DNA of 64,000 nucleotides, from assembly GCA_037903355.1 (NCBI GenBank), contig JBAJFE010000042.1, positions 3,608,001 through 3,672,000 of the forward strand, written 5' to 3'. A model generated the notes under the pieces. That model did not search any database. It was not told where the DNA came from and worked only from the letters and a program-made list of their open reading frames with translations. Within the stretch, counting starts at the first letter, position 1. Each line of letters starts with the position of its first letter. This DNA is from Trichuris trichiura (lineage: Eukaryota; Nematoda; Enoplea; Trichinellida; Trichuridae). Below, one piece after another: positions 43,631 to 53,910 of this stretch. The translations under genes and the position numbers were made by a program.

Positions 43631-43714
43631 CATCGTCCAGATTCCTGAAGTTATGCACCCATCCTTCAAATTCCAACAAAAACATGGATTGAAGCTCGTT
43701 TCTTGCTTCATCAT
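43631..43714 (-). CDS. likely first coding exon of the membrane-protein gene
   Basis: ATG ATG start at 43714 or 43711. It encodes MMKQETSFNPCFCWNLKDGC then ITSGIWTM and ends ATG|GTAAGT, phase 0. A Cys-rich cytosolic start running into a helix (GCITSGIWTM) is typical for the N-terminus of small tetraspan proteins. A 50-bp intron (43581-43630) leads to an acceptor TTCCTTCTCTAG and the hydrophobic frame FVICIVLVCYNFM at 43580, which would complete helix one and can leave in phase 0. The cassette exons also enter in phase 0. The frame is open upstream of the ATG for several codons, so an earlier start is possible. Confidence 0.55.
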
Positions 43715-43719
43715 TGTAC

Positions 43720-44865
43720 GCAAGAAGTCAAAGTGGCATTCAGTTTGCCGCCTTTAGTTTTCCTCACAGGCCAACTTGGCCCTAGGAATTGAAGGGTCTT
43801 GTCAACGCTATATTATTGCTACACTTGCTATGACAGGCTACAAGCAGCTGCCATCAAAAGCAAAAAGCGAACCTGTGACGACGAGCAAGGAAGCGGACAA
43901 TTTGCGTGCAGGTCAACGACAACAACGCTTGAGTTACTATTCGAACTGGTTTACTTCACCGTATTGTCGCTTCTGCAGACTCCGTTCTCTATACTGTGTC
44001 ACGGGAGAAACAGAAACCGGTTACTCGTAAGCCAGCTCTCAATCAATCGCACTTGGACGGCGGTTGTAAACATCCGTGTTGGAAACGGCGTACATTACCC
44101 TATACCTCTCCTCCGTATAAAATTTGAGATTTCAACAGGAGAAAATGTTCGCTTCTTTCAAGTAATAGACCAAAGCTTTGCGACAAGAAAAGCTAAAATT
44201 CCGTAGCCAGAACAAATATGGGAAAGCACACCAATTCAGCTGAGATCTAATGACTACGTACGACTGAATCAATTTTCTTCTAAATTTCCCAAGCCATCGT
44301 AAACTGCATGGTCACCTAGAAACTGCGGACAACACACAGCACATGTAAACGACCTGAACGAATGTGCAAGCTATACATGATTGGACGCCTGCCGTGACAG
44401 GTTCGATACAGCTCTGTGTTTGTCATGCGTCATAGGCGTCGCTGCAATGTCGATAAAGCCAGGTCACACCTGACTTCGTCTGCAGCAAAAGATCGATCGA
44501 ATCATATGCGTAATAAAATGGCCATCTTTTCATTGCCAAGTTTAGCGTTGAAGCAATGTCTGCCTAAATTTGGTTAGGCAGCTTTATGTTGGCAAAGTTG
44601 GCATTTTTCATCCAGTCCAAATCGCATGACAGGACATAATCACTGCAGCCAATTTCGCTAAGCTAACAGATCTAGCGAACTTTTATTTTCGCAGTGGATT
44701 CGAATTTTGGAGCTTAACGCGTAAAATAGAACAGTATTCCTTTAAAACATGGGGATAAATAAGGCGTAGAAAAGGCCATTTACTACAGTAAAATGTTCAT
44801 GGTTGTAAGGTCTTCTACGGCTTTTCCCGTTTTTCGTTGTGCTGTTATCTGTAATTAAACTAAAC
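43720..44865. other. stretch without a recognised gene
   Basis: Long overlapping plus-strand frames at 43776-44206 have no domain or splice support. Possibly the 5' region of the minus-strand membrane-protein gene. Confidence 0.35.
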
Positions 44866-44867
44866 AA

Positions 44868-45000
44868 CTGCTCTACCAACGGATGGATGAGCCGTTATTA
44901 AGAAAAGTACAGATATCAACGCACTCAACTGTTTTATTGTTCAAAGCTTTCGGAACGCTCTAGTTCCGTCGTCAGTGAGGTGGTGGAGTAAAATGTTAAC
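44868..45000 (-). mobile_element. PLE 3' end fragment
   Basis: CTCTACCAACGGATGGATGA, then TTATTAAGAAAAGTACAGA, then AGCTTTCGGAACGC...GTTCCGTCGTCAGTG. In reverse complement: CTGACGA, CGGAAC/GTTCCG stem, then AAAGC. This is the outer-end order of the PLE copy at 49.77 kb. Confidence 0.65.
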
Positions 45001-45004
45001 AGGA

Positions 45005-46285
45005 AAATCTGGCATTTCAAAGCATATGCATTGAAAATAAAGCCATTGGTATGGCTGCGTAGAATTTCAAAGCCGTTTAGGGAACAACAACCTGTGTTTA
45101 TAACGGTTTATTAGTTTGTCCGAAAGCACATGTACCAACAAAATATTGCAAACATCGGTTGTTGTTCTCTAAGCGATTATGAAACTTTAAGACATTTTAT
45201 TTTTCATAAAATCAACAACATGGCTAACGTTTTGACGCACTACTTTTCGCCGCTTCGGTAAACAGAAATCTGAGTGCACTTTTAAAGACTTAAACAGCAC
45301 CTACGCAGGCCAAACGCTGTTGTTCACATTTACTATCGGCGGACACGACTCATATGCACGTTGTAATTTAGCTGCATGAATGCTTCAGTAGGACCAATAA
45401 CAGGTTAACCAGGTCAATTAGGTAGAAAAAACCGTGCCGAAGTTCAAACATGAAAATGGTTCAGCCATAACATAAGTTACCTGATTCAAAATTAATTTAG
45501 TTTTAAATAGAATGTTTCGAAAGACTGGATGTCTTTTAACAGGCTTTGGTTGTTTCATAGTTATTCCTCTGGTTCACGGGTTTTAAATAGAATACCAAAA
45601 ATTACGCCTTGTGCAATGGTATTTGGCCCCAGCATTAGTTGAATGCCTAATCGCTGGTTAAGAATTCATTTTCTTCCCTCAATTTCTGTTCCTGCATTAT
45701 ACATGAAAGACGCTAGTTCAACCAGGACAACGATTTTTGTTCTTCCATAAGGCATTTACCCTAGAGTTCTTCTTTCCACGATTCTTAGCTTACATCATCA
45801 GCCTACCTGACACATCTCGTAATGACGTTGATTAAGTGAGCTCGAATCAAAAATGGGAAGACCATGAGAGAAAAAAGGTCAAGGTGATGCGCTTTAAGGC
45901 TTTGAGTAAAACGGAAATAAGCGTCCTTCCAATAGCAAAAGCGAGGTCGAAACAAGTCGCGTCTTTTCTGCAGTGTAGGACAAAAAGTAAGCGCCAGGAC
46001 TTTTTCGGAAATTTGTTTCATGGTAAAAAAAAAAAGTAAAACTGAAAACGCAAAATGGAATTGGTATCCTATTTCTAGTGACCCAACGTGAAAACAGCAT
46101 TTTGAATCGGCAAAATAAACAAGTTCAACTCGGCGTGAACTGTGAAGCAGTTGACCGTTAGCCCACACGCCGCTGAAAGATGGAAAGCTGAACTTCTGCG
46201 CATACGCAAAATAGTAAGTATGCTGCTTTCGCTCGTTGCGCTTTTAATCAAATGGAAGATTTTCTGCAGTTCTTATTACGTCGAA
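45005..46285. other. stretch without a recognised gene
   Basis: Open frames at 45803-46168 on both strands overlap each other and show no domain. A short PLE-like end (GAAAGACTGGATGTCTTTTA) also occurs near 45515 and at 18110, so part of this is repeat. Confidence 0.35.
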
Positions 46286-46299
46286 ACAGGCGTTCATGC

Positions 46300-47000
46300 T
46301 ACTGTGTGAAAAGATACCGACAAAGTCAAGTTGCCACAAGGTTGTTTATTCGAAATAGTTTCTGGTGCTTTCAATAACTTTCTGCCAACGTTCTGGTAGC
46401 AGCAGAATGCCATGTCGAAAAAAGCTGGCGGGCTTTGATCCAAAGTTGACCATCCTTTATTGACATGTGATAATTCCTTGAAACCCTGTCCGAACAAGTT
46501 TTACTGCGTTGGTCTGCGTAAATAATGAGCCATGAGCGCCGGGTCCAATGTTGTACAATGCACACGGTAGCTGTTTCTCAACCCAGTTGATCAAGGTCAT
46601 TTTTGTCCTTGAGGTGAGTTTACATAGTGCAAGGTCATGGAAGAGAAAGACATCGTGTTTCTTCTACGTAAACCTTGGCCGCTACTCTTGCAAAACGTGA
46701 GAATTTTCAAAGCTGCATGAATGAGAAATGGACATCCGCATTGACAGTTTCACCAGGTTGAAGCAACTCAGGGTGAAGAATAATTTCTTATCTCAAAATA
46801 CATGGCAGTCCAATATTTTACAATGAGTGTTGGTATTCAGGGTAGCTTTGGTGGCTTGTTCTCGCTTTACCCCATTGTTTTCCTGTTTCTCAGTTACCGT
46901 GGAGAAATGAATTTTCATTCACCAGTAATGATCCGCGACAAAAAGCTTTTCCGTGTTAGCCTATAGAACAAAGTGTAGCAAGTTTCGACGAGCTTCATCA
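46300..47000 (-). mobile_element. mariner-type element relic
   Basis: On the minus strand the last frame reads ASFFRHGILLLPERWQKVIE then STRNYFE and stops. The FFxxGIxxLPERWxKxIES...YFE ending is the usual mariner transposase C-terminus. Upstream, pieces such as LINWVEKQLPCALYNIGPG and HGSLFTQTNAVKLVRTGF occur in shifted frames. The catalytic motifs cannot be read, so the copy is dead. Ends were not identified. Confidence 0.6.
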
Positions 47001-47469
47001 CGCTAACGGCTAAACTGTGAACTGCTGTGGCATCCATTAGCAGCCTGTATGTGATATACCCGTAGATCTGGGCCTTTGGCTAACAGCCGACTGGTTCACA
47101 CCGAGCACTTTTGTGAATTTTCAAGCTGTCATAGTTGAGTTTTCTTTAGAAAAGGGCCACAAATATCCTTTTGCTTTTCTAAGGCATCTTGACTTCAGTT
47201 GTTCTTAAAGGTAGAAGTCATTTTTCCAGGGGCTTTATACCACTTCTCGCACATGCTTGCACATACTAGTCATAATTATCGCGTAAAATTCTTGCAGCTA
47301 CTGCTCTTGTCCATGTTTGGTCAAAGAAGAAACGTGCAAAAGTATTGAACGTCAAGTTGCTAAGGTGCATTATCAAACGAAGAGAAAGCAGCCGCTGAAT
47401 GAACAGAAGTGACTAAAACTATTGTAGACATGAAACATGAGAAGTAGAATTAACTCTACGCTGCGGATA

Positions 47470-48461
47470 CAGTTGAACCTCCTAAGCTGACCACCCTCAT
47501 AGTGTCGACCACACCCATAAGTTGACCGAATTTTGGATAGTGGATTTGTCCGCACGTTAATAAGCGCAAGGACAGCTTCTATACATCGACCACTTCCGTA
47601 AGTGGGAAGTTGACCGCTTTAGCCGTGACGTAGCATATGGACACAATGCTAGTTTGCTGTCTGCAAGTTGACCGCCTCGGTTTGCTCTGTGTCAGTCGCT
47701 AGCAGCTGTTAACCGTCATTGCCTCAATGTGCTATTACTCAACGTAGCGAAGTTTTTCATTACCGTGCATTGCAGATTCCTGATTACAGAGCCGGTTCCG
47801 TCTCTTTGACGATGCTTTTCTCATGCTTGCCGGCGTAGCTTGCGCGTTTCCTCAATTACATAACCTCCCACCTACGCGTCGGCAGCATTCGCCCACTGAG
47901 CGAAATATGACGAATCGAGCCTAATTGTATTCATTTGCGTCGAGCTCAGCACTATTCATTCGTTTTGCTGTAGCCGTGCGGCAGGTGGCCTCAACGTGTC
48001 TTCGCGAGTAAAGATGGTCCGACCTACACACTAATAGATGCAGTAGTAGCTACCAAGCTGGTTACAGTTTGCACTATGGCTGAACGGAAAGAATCGAGAG
48101 AGTTGGCGCAGAAAAATGAGATGAAAAATGCCCAGAAATGTTGAGCGGGGAAAGCCAGCGCGGAGTTCGCCTTTACCGCTTATGTTTGTAGTAAGAACAA
48201 GCACCAGACCAGAATTGACATTTTTTTCAGGAAGCATTTTAGCCCCTAAAAAACCTTATGCATGATTTCACACTGTTATTTTTATGCATCTCACCGTTTA
48301 ATAGACCTCCAATTGATGCTGTGCAACAGAATAAAACGCATACAGATGCCAATCTATTCAGCCGAGGCACTTATACCTACAGCTTCCATATGTCGACAAC
48401 CTCCCTATGCTGACCCGTTTTCTTCAGTCTGTTAGGTGGTCTGCTTACGGGGGTTCAACTG
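47470..48461 (-). mobile_element. Tigger deletion derivative, second family (992 bp)
   Basis: The ends CAGTTGAACCTCCTAAGCTG and the inverted GGGGGTTCAACTG are flanked by TA. The minus and plus strands hold only sub-terminal sequence and a fused remnant at 48031-48270: start of the N-terminal domain (MAERKESRELA) joined to the C-terminal tail region (AYVCSKNKHQTRIDIFF). The deletion is larger than in the 24.9-kb copy. Confidence 0.85.
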
Positions 48462-48869
48462 TATTTAAGAAGTGGCGCAATGTTCAACAACTCTGATGCG
48501 CAAGCATTTAAAGTTCGAACTTATGTATCCACCAGTAATTCTTTTTTTTTAAAGAAAATCCTCACTGACCAGCAAAGATAAGCAAGCTGTCTAAGAACTA
48601 CCGCTAAAAACATATGTTACAAAGAGTAGTGCCTAGCTAATGAACCAAAAGGCAATGCATGGGTCACTATATCTCAGAGACTATGTTACCGCATGCTGTG
48701 CTACGAAGCATGTTACTGATGTTTGCTCTATTTATAACTGAGCGCTAGTAAATCTACAATACGTAGATAAATATTATTGGTAAAATCTACTTTAATTCTG
48801 TTTACTTTAATTATAATCCCGACTGGATAATGTTTTTTCTTTCTTCCTAATGGGTGTTTCTTTAAAACA

Positions 48870-49200
48870 TTTAAAACCCGGCTTTTTTAAAAGTAGACGG
48901 ATGTATATTGTTGGTTTGCTCGTTGTTGCTCTTTTGTTAGTGATGACACCGTCGCGGGAGTGCGTTTGGGCGCTCGCTGCACCGTCTGACTGACTAGGTG
49001 GGAAAAAAGCTCGTCCGGCTCAAGATAGAGCTAACAGCTGCGGTCACAGCCGAGATCGGTCGGATGGAAGGGCTTGCAGCCATGAAGACGGACCTAATGA
49101 GCGGCACGCATTGCGCTGATAACGGGTCTCTATTTGACCCAGAAGCTTCGCACTTAACGTTTATGCAATAAACGTTATTTTGAAAAACTGGTTGTAACTA
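48870..49200 (+). mobile_element. PLE terminal region, copy a
   Basis: Runs from AAAACCCGGCTTTTTTAAAA, GTAGACGGATGTATATTG through TGACTGACTAGGTGGGA to GCGCTGATAACGGGTCTC and ATTTATTGCATAAACG-type text. The same region recurs at 49340-49690 and, as an inverted pair, at 51.47-52.18 kb. Coding potential is not supported. Confidence 0.6.
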
Positions 49201-49337
49201 GCAAATTTTGCAAGAAACGTTTACTAAACGAACCCGACGTGAAGAAAGAAAAAGAAAAACTAAATCAAAATGTGCATGTGGGCACGAGAAACAAAGAGGA
49301 CAACGGAAGGCGAAGAAAGGTAAAGACACGGGGAAGA

Positions 49338-49690
49338 TGACAGTTTAAAACCCGTTTGTTTAAAACAGACGGGTATATATCGTTTGTTTGCTCGATGCTG
49401 CTCCTTGTTAGTGTTGTCGCCGTCGTGGAAGATCGGCTAGGTGCTCGCTGCAACGTCTGACTGACTAGGTGGGACCAAGGCCGGATGGCTCAAGACAGAA
49501 AAATGAGATGAAAAAGACAGAGCTGCCGGCTGAGGTCTCCCCCAAAGCCGGTCGCATGGAGTGGCTTGTTAACACGAAGACCGATCCGACGGGCGGCACA
49601 CTTAGCGCTGATGACGGATCTCGATTTACCCGAAAGATTCGCAACTTAACGTTTATGAAATAAACGTTATTTTTAAAAACGGGTTGTAAA
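49338..49690 (+). mobile_element. PLE terminal region, copy b
   Basis: Starts AAAACCCGTTTGTTTAAAAC and ends AACGTTTATGAAATAAACG. Near its end: GCGCTGATGACGGATCTCG then TTTACCCGAAAGATTCG, with CTGATGA at 49608-49614 and GAAA at 49632-49635. It is in tandem with copy a. Confidence 0.65.
49608..49635 (+). ncRNA. hammerhead-ribozyme-like core in a PLE terminal region
   Basis: CTGATGA followed by a weak stem (CGGATC / TTTACCCG) and GAAA. The two point changes in the stem suggest decay. Confidence 0.3.
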
Positions 49691-49744
49691 CCGCTAATTT
49701 TTACAAGAAACGAATACTTTATTCCTTGCCTGTTGATGGTTTCT

Positions 49745-50470
49745 GAAATAACCGAAGCAAATTCCCTACCAACGGATGGATGAACAATTTTTAAGGAAAA
49801 ATTCAGAAAGAACTAACACTTTCCGCCCCACCTTTGTCCCGTCGTCAGCGATGTTGGTAATGTAGGTTTTACTCCGATGATAGGATATTTCCGAGGGGCG
49901 CCAGTCAGTATGGAACAACAACTCGTTTTACTGACAACAGATGTCCATATCGAGCTGACCTCCACCCCTTTGTCACGGTTAATGGAAACGTTGTTACGTA
50001 CGAACAAGGACTCCTTAATTTGTCTACGGCGGAGAAGGCTCTCGCGGCAAATAATTGTCAAGTGCAAGTCGAGTGAGCATTGAGAGGAACGTTCAACGAC
50101 CGCGGAGATGCTTTTCGCCCTTTCCATGGTCTGTAGCAGTCGTATAGATCGTGGACGTTCTCGTCGTATTCAGTTCTTTTTCCGCAGTCCAGTAACTCTT
50201 GAGCGCCTTCATGTGTCCGGCGAACCTGTCAAATAAAGTGTTGCCCGTTTCACCTACGTAGGCGTTGCAACCACATTTAATTGCATACACGACGCCTGGC
50301 TTTTGTTTGAAAGGAACTTTGATCTTATCGTTCCGGACTGGAGACCGTAGGCTGGAGGAAGACCTGAAGTAAACGCGTTAGCCACGCTGGCATCCCAAAC
50401 GTTGTGTTTCTCTAGGTCGACATAGTAAGGAATAGTGATCACTGAGTACGGACCACCCTCACTATTGGAC
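49745..50470 (-). mobile_element. PLE fragment with GIY-YIG coding remnant (inverted arm)
   Basis: On the minus strand 50093-50290 encodes YAIKCGCNAYVGETGNTLFD then RFAGHMKALKSYW, the GIY-YIG-type endonuclease domain of Penelope-like elements. 49813-50127 holds the following C-terminal part (VEVSSIWTSVV). One codon (Ser in CNASYVG) is lost and a frameshift separates the two. The outer end carries CCCTACCAACGGATGGATGA. It is the inverted partner of 50470-51197. Confidence 0.85.
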
Positions 50471-51197
50471 TTGTGATACCCAGTGATCACTATCCCTTAC
50501 TATGTTAACCTAGGGGAACACTTACAACGTTTGGGACGCTAGCATGGCTACCGCGGTTACTTCAAGTCTTCCCCTAGCCTATGGTATCTAGCCTGGAACG
50601 ACAAGATCAAAGATCCTTTCGAACAAAAATCGAGTGTCGTGTATAAAATTAAATGTGGTTGCAACGCATCCTACGTAGGTGAAACGGGCAACACTTTATT
50701 TGACAGGTTCGCCGGACACATGAAAGCGCTCAAGAGTTACTGGACCGCGGAAAAAGAACTGAATGCGACGAGAACGTCCACGACCTATACCACTGCTACA
50801 GGCCATGGAAAAGGCGAAAAACATATCCGCGGTCGTTGAGCATTCCTCTCAATGCTCACTCGACTTGCACTCGACAATTATTTGCCGCGAGAGCCTTCTC
50901 TGCCTTAGACAAATTAAGGAGTCTCTGTTCATTCGCAATAACATATCCATTAACCGTAACAAAGGCGTGGAGGTCAGCTCGATATGGACATCTGTTATCA
51001 GGGAAACGGGTTGTTATTCCATACCGACTGGTGCCCCTCGGAAATATTCTATCATCGGAGTAAAACCTACATTATCATCATCGTTGACGACGGGACAAGG
51101 TTGGTCCCGAAAGCACCGAAAGTGTTAGTTTGTTCTGAACTTTTCCTTAATAAGTGTCTATCCATCAGTCGGTAAGGCATCTGCTTCGGTTATTTTA
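50470..51197 (+). mobile_element. PLE fragment with GIY-YIG endonuclease and C-terminal region
   Basis: The frame at 50639-50839 reads YKIKCGCNASYVGETGNTLF then DRFAGHMKALKSYW. The frame at 50763-51128 continues the C-terminal part (SLLCLRQIKESLFIRN, GVEVSSIWTSVIRETGCYSI). The upstream reverse transcriptase is absent. The end holds TTGACGACGGGACAAGG, TTGGTCCCGAAAGCAC and a short stem CGAAAGTG, then TTCTGAACTTTTCCTTAATA. In PLEs the GIY-YIG domain nicks target DNA for reverse transcription. The copy is 5'-truncated and cannot act alone. Confidence 0.85.
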
Positions 51198-51468
51198 GAA
51201 AGACATAGGGCAAGACATAAAGCCGTAAGGAAGAAAATTGCATCATGAAAACTTATAGGTCCATTAAAAAGCATCCGGTGTTCAACAGAAACAAAAAACC
51301 TTTAAAAAAAATTTCTGAAGGGAAACAAATATTGACCTTATTACTATAATACTACCTCGTTTATACAAAATCATAATAGACTTGTAAATAGAAATATTCC
51401 AACTACAAAGAAATGAATTTCTAATTATCCCACGAGGAATGATTAGGAAAACTAAACCAGAATAAAAA

Positions 51469-51810
51469 TTTTTGCTGCTTCGCAACCTGTTCGTTAAATT
51501 ACCGTTTATTTTTAAACGTCAATTCGCGGAGCTTTCGGGCCTCACTGGGACCGACATCAGCGCTATGTGCGCCGCCCGTCGGGTCGGTCATCATGTTAGA
51601 AAGCCGCTCTATCCAAGCGACCTTGGCCGAGACCTCAGCCGTCAGGTCTATCATGACCCGTCGGGCCTTGGTCCCACCTAGTCAGTCAGCTTTGCAGCAG
51701 GCACCCAACCGACCTTCCACGACGGCGGCAACACTAACAATGAGAGGGAACAAGCGAACAAACGATATACCTGTCTGTTTAAAACAGACGGGTTTTAAGA
51801 GGACAACGAA
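51469..51810 (-). mobile_element. PLE terminal region, inverted arm of palindrome
   Basis: It reads GCGGAGCTTTCGGGCCTCAC to GATATACCTGTCTGTTTAAA, the reverse complement of 51835-52185 with few differences. It carries the open frames at 51472-51681 and 51593-51817, which are mirrored on the other arm; mirror-image frames on both arms indicate repeat and not genes. Confidence 0.75.
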
Positions 51811-51834
51811 AGGATGAGAAGAAAGAAGGTAAAG

Positions 51835-52185
51835 GCCCGGAAAGAAGAGAGTTTAAAACCCGTCTGTTTAAACAGACGGGTATATCGTTTGTTCGCTTGT
51901 TCCCTCTCATTGTTAGTGTTGCCGCCGTCGTGGAAGGTCGGTTGGGTGATTGCTGCAAAGTCTGACTGACTAGGTGGGACCAAGGCCCGACGAGTCATGA
52001 TAGACCTGACGGCTGAGATCTCGGCCAAGGTCGCTTGGATAGAGCGGCTTTCTAACATGATGACCGACCCGACGGGCGGCGCACATAGCGCTGATGTCGG
52101 TCCCAGTGAGACCCGAAAGCTCCGCGAATTGACGTTTAAAAATAAACGTTAATTTAACGAACAGGTTGCGAAGCCGCAAAAATTT
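51835..52185 (+). mobile_element. PLE terminal region, direct arm of palindrome
   Basis: Reads TTTAAAACCCGTCTGTTTAA through ACTGACTAGGTGGGACCAAG to GCGCTGATGTCGGTCCCAG and ACCCGAAAGCTCCGCG. The hammerhead-like CTGATGA is changed to CTGATGT here. The centre of the palindrome is near 51820. Confidence 0.75.
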
Positions 52186-52420
52186 TTATTCTGAATAACG
52201 CTCCCATTAGCAAGAAGAAAAAAAGGAAGAAGAAAAAGAAGGTTAAACCACTCCCACAATTAAAATATCCCGTTAATAGTAATGCAAGTAATACAGTCAT
52301 ATGGGTTACTTTTCTACGTTATTAATAAATACCGTTTTTGTAGTACAGAAATAAAAGTAGTTGTTCGTTAGGAAAAAAAACACTTACGAAGTTATACGTT
52401 ATTATAAACGCCAAAACATA

Positions 52421-53512
52421 CAGTGAAACCTCCCTAATCCGAACCTCCTTAAACCGAATTCGTGGAAGAGAACAATAGAACAATTGTACTTAATAAAGAT
52501 AATTAGGCTACTTGTGCGAAATAGACAGTCAGTTGGCGGAAACGGCTGTAAGGGCAGCAAACAACCAGCCAACGGTCCTTCCGGTATATGTTAACGTAGG
52601 CACAGACCAGCCACGGCTTTGGCGAGCCAATCTGAACCAACAGAATGGCTGCATCAATTCACCTCGTGACACAGGCTTCCACAAATAAGCGGAAATATGC
52701 AACATAGTGGTCAATATTGGGATCGGACAGCGCTTGTCATATGTACATTAATACGCCGCGGGAGGACCGCCAATCTAATTTCAGGATGTGCACAAAAATA
52801 GAATCGTGTTATGTGAAGGTACGACTACCGCTTAGCTGAAAGTAGGACTACCACCGCGTTATACGAGAACAAACCGTATATAAGGAGAGCAATACGGGAG
52901 TCAATATCACTGTGTTCTGGTGTGTTCTACGGTTTTGCATTTGTCCAAATGTATAAAAGGAAGCACATTACGCTCACGATAGAGAAGGTGGAAATAATCA
53001 AAGCATTGAAGAGGGGAGTGACCGGCCGAGGAAATGGAAGAATGCGATGGGCGGCGCCTAAAAGCGTTCGTGACTTAGCCGCTAGCAAACGTCAAAACCT
53101 GTTGAAGCAGGCGCTAATAACTGACTACATATAATAAATTTAGACTTCGTGGACTTCTATGGCACAGGTAGAAGGAAGGATGGGTACCTGCGCGCATTCC
53201 AGGAAACAAAGATTACAATGGCCCAGAAATCGTACAATAATCAGTCGCTAACTCAATTTCTTTTCGAGCTAACAGAACTGGCCAGCAACTGCGAATATGG
53301 GTAAATAAGTTCACAGGAACTATTTCCCATGCCGCTTCGCGGTACTGCGTCCACACCATATAAGAAACTCGTTTCCGCCAGTCAATCGTTTTCCCTAATT
53401 AGACGGACCTCGCTGCCCTCGTTAAGCTATTCACCGTTTGCAGAGGCTGATATCGCGCTGTAGACGCCAGGAAAATGCATCTAAAATTGCATTACCTGCT
53501 TTACCGTGGTTA
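52421..53512 (+). mobile_element. third Tigger/pogo-type element, degenerate
   Basis: The left end CAGTGAAACCTCCCTAATCC follows TA. A frame at 52949-53134 begins KRKHITLTIEKVEIIKALKR, the N-terminal CENP-B/pogo-type DNA-binding motif. The rest is unreadable. A second left-end-like sequence in direct orientation starts at 53513 (CAGTAAGCCTCCTCCATAAT), so at least two copies lie in tandem. No right inverted end was found. Confidence 0.65.
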
Positions 53513-53514
53513 CA

Positions 53515-53905
53515 GTAAGCCTCCTCCATAATCTGAATTCTTCTATATTCCGAACGGATATCCAGCCTTAGTAAGACTTATGCATACTTTCATAGGAAAC
53601 AATAGGACATAATTCTCTTAATCTGACGCAGCTAAATAACAGCCCCAGAAAACGTGAACAGACAGACTTAACTGCCAATCATAACGCATACCACTCTGAA
53701 CGTCTGCTCCGAAAGCATTGTTTCTCTTTGTTATCAATGCAAACCAATTTCCCTTTTGTTAAGGGCCAGCCAGGCAAGACGAAGGTGAACTGACTATGTG
53801 TACAACATGAGAAACGATCCTGGTTTTAGTTTACCCTTTGCTGCAGTAAAGAACATGTAAAAAAAAATTTGAAGTCTAGTTATTATTTGTAGCAAAGAAA
53901 AGTAG
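53515..53905. other. 3' flank of the fumarate reductase gene
   Basis: Contains the second degenerate Tigger-type end (53513-53650) and AT-rich sequence. No canonical AATAAA is seen on the minus strand directly after the stop; AATAAT occurs about 25 bp downstream. Confidence 0.4.
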
Positions 53906-53910
53906 GTAAA

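Noticed and set aside
43776..44206. Overlapping plus-strand frames of 84 and 135 codons
   Set aside because: Two frames open over the same bases, without splice context or recognisable domain.
51472..52179. Mirror-image open frames on the two strands
   Set aside because: They arise from the two arms of an inverted PLE repeat, not from separate genes.
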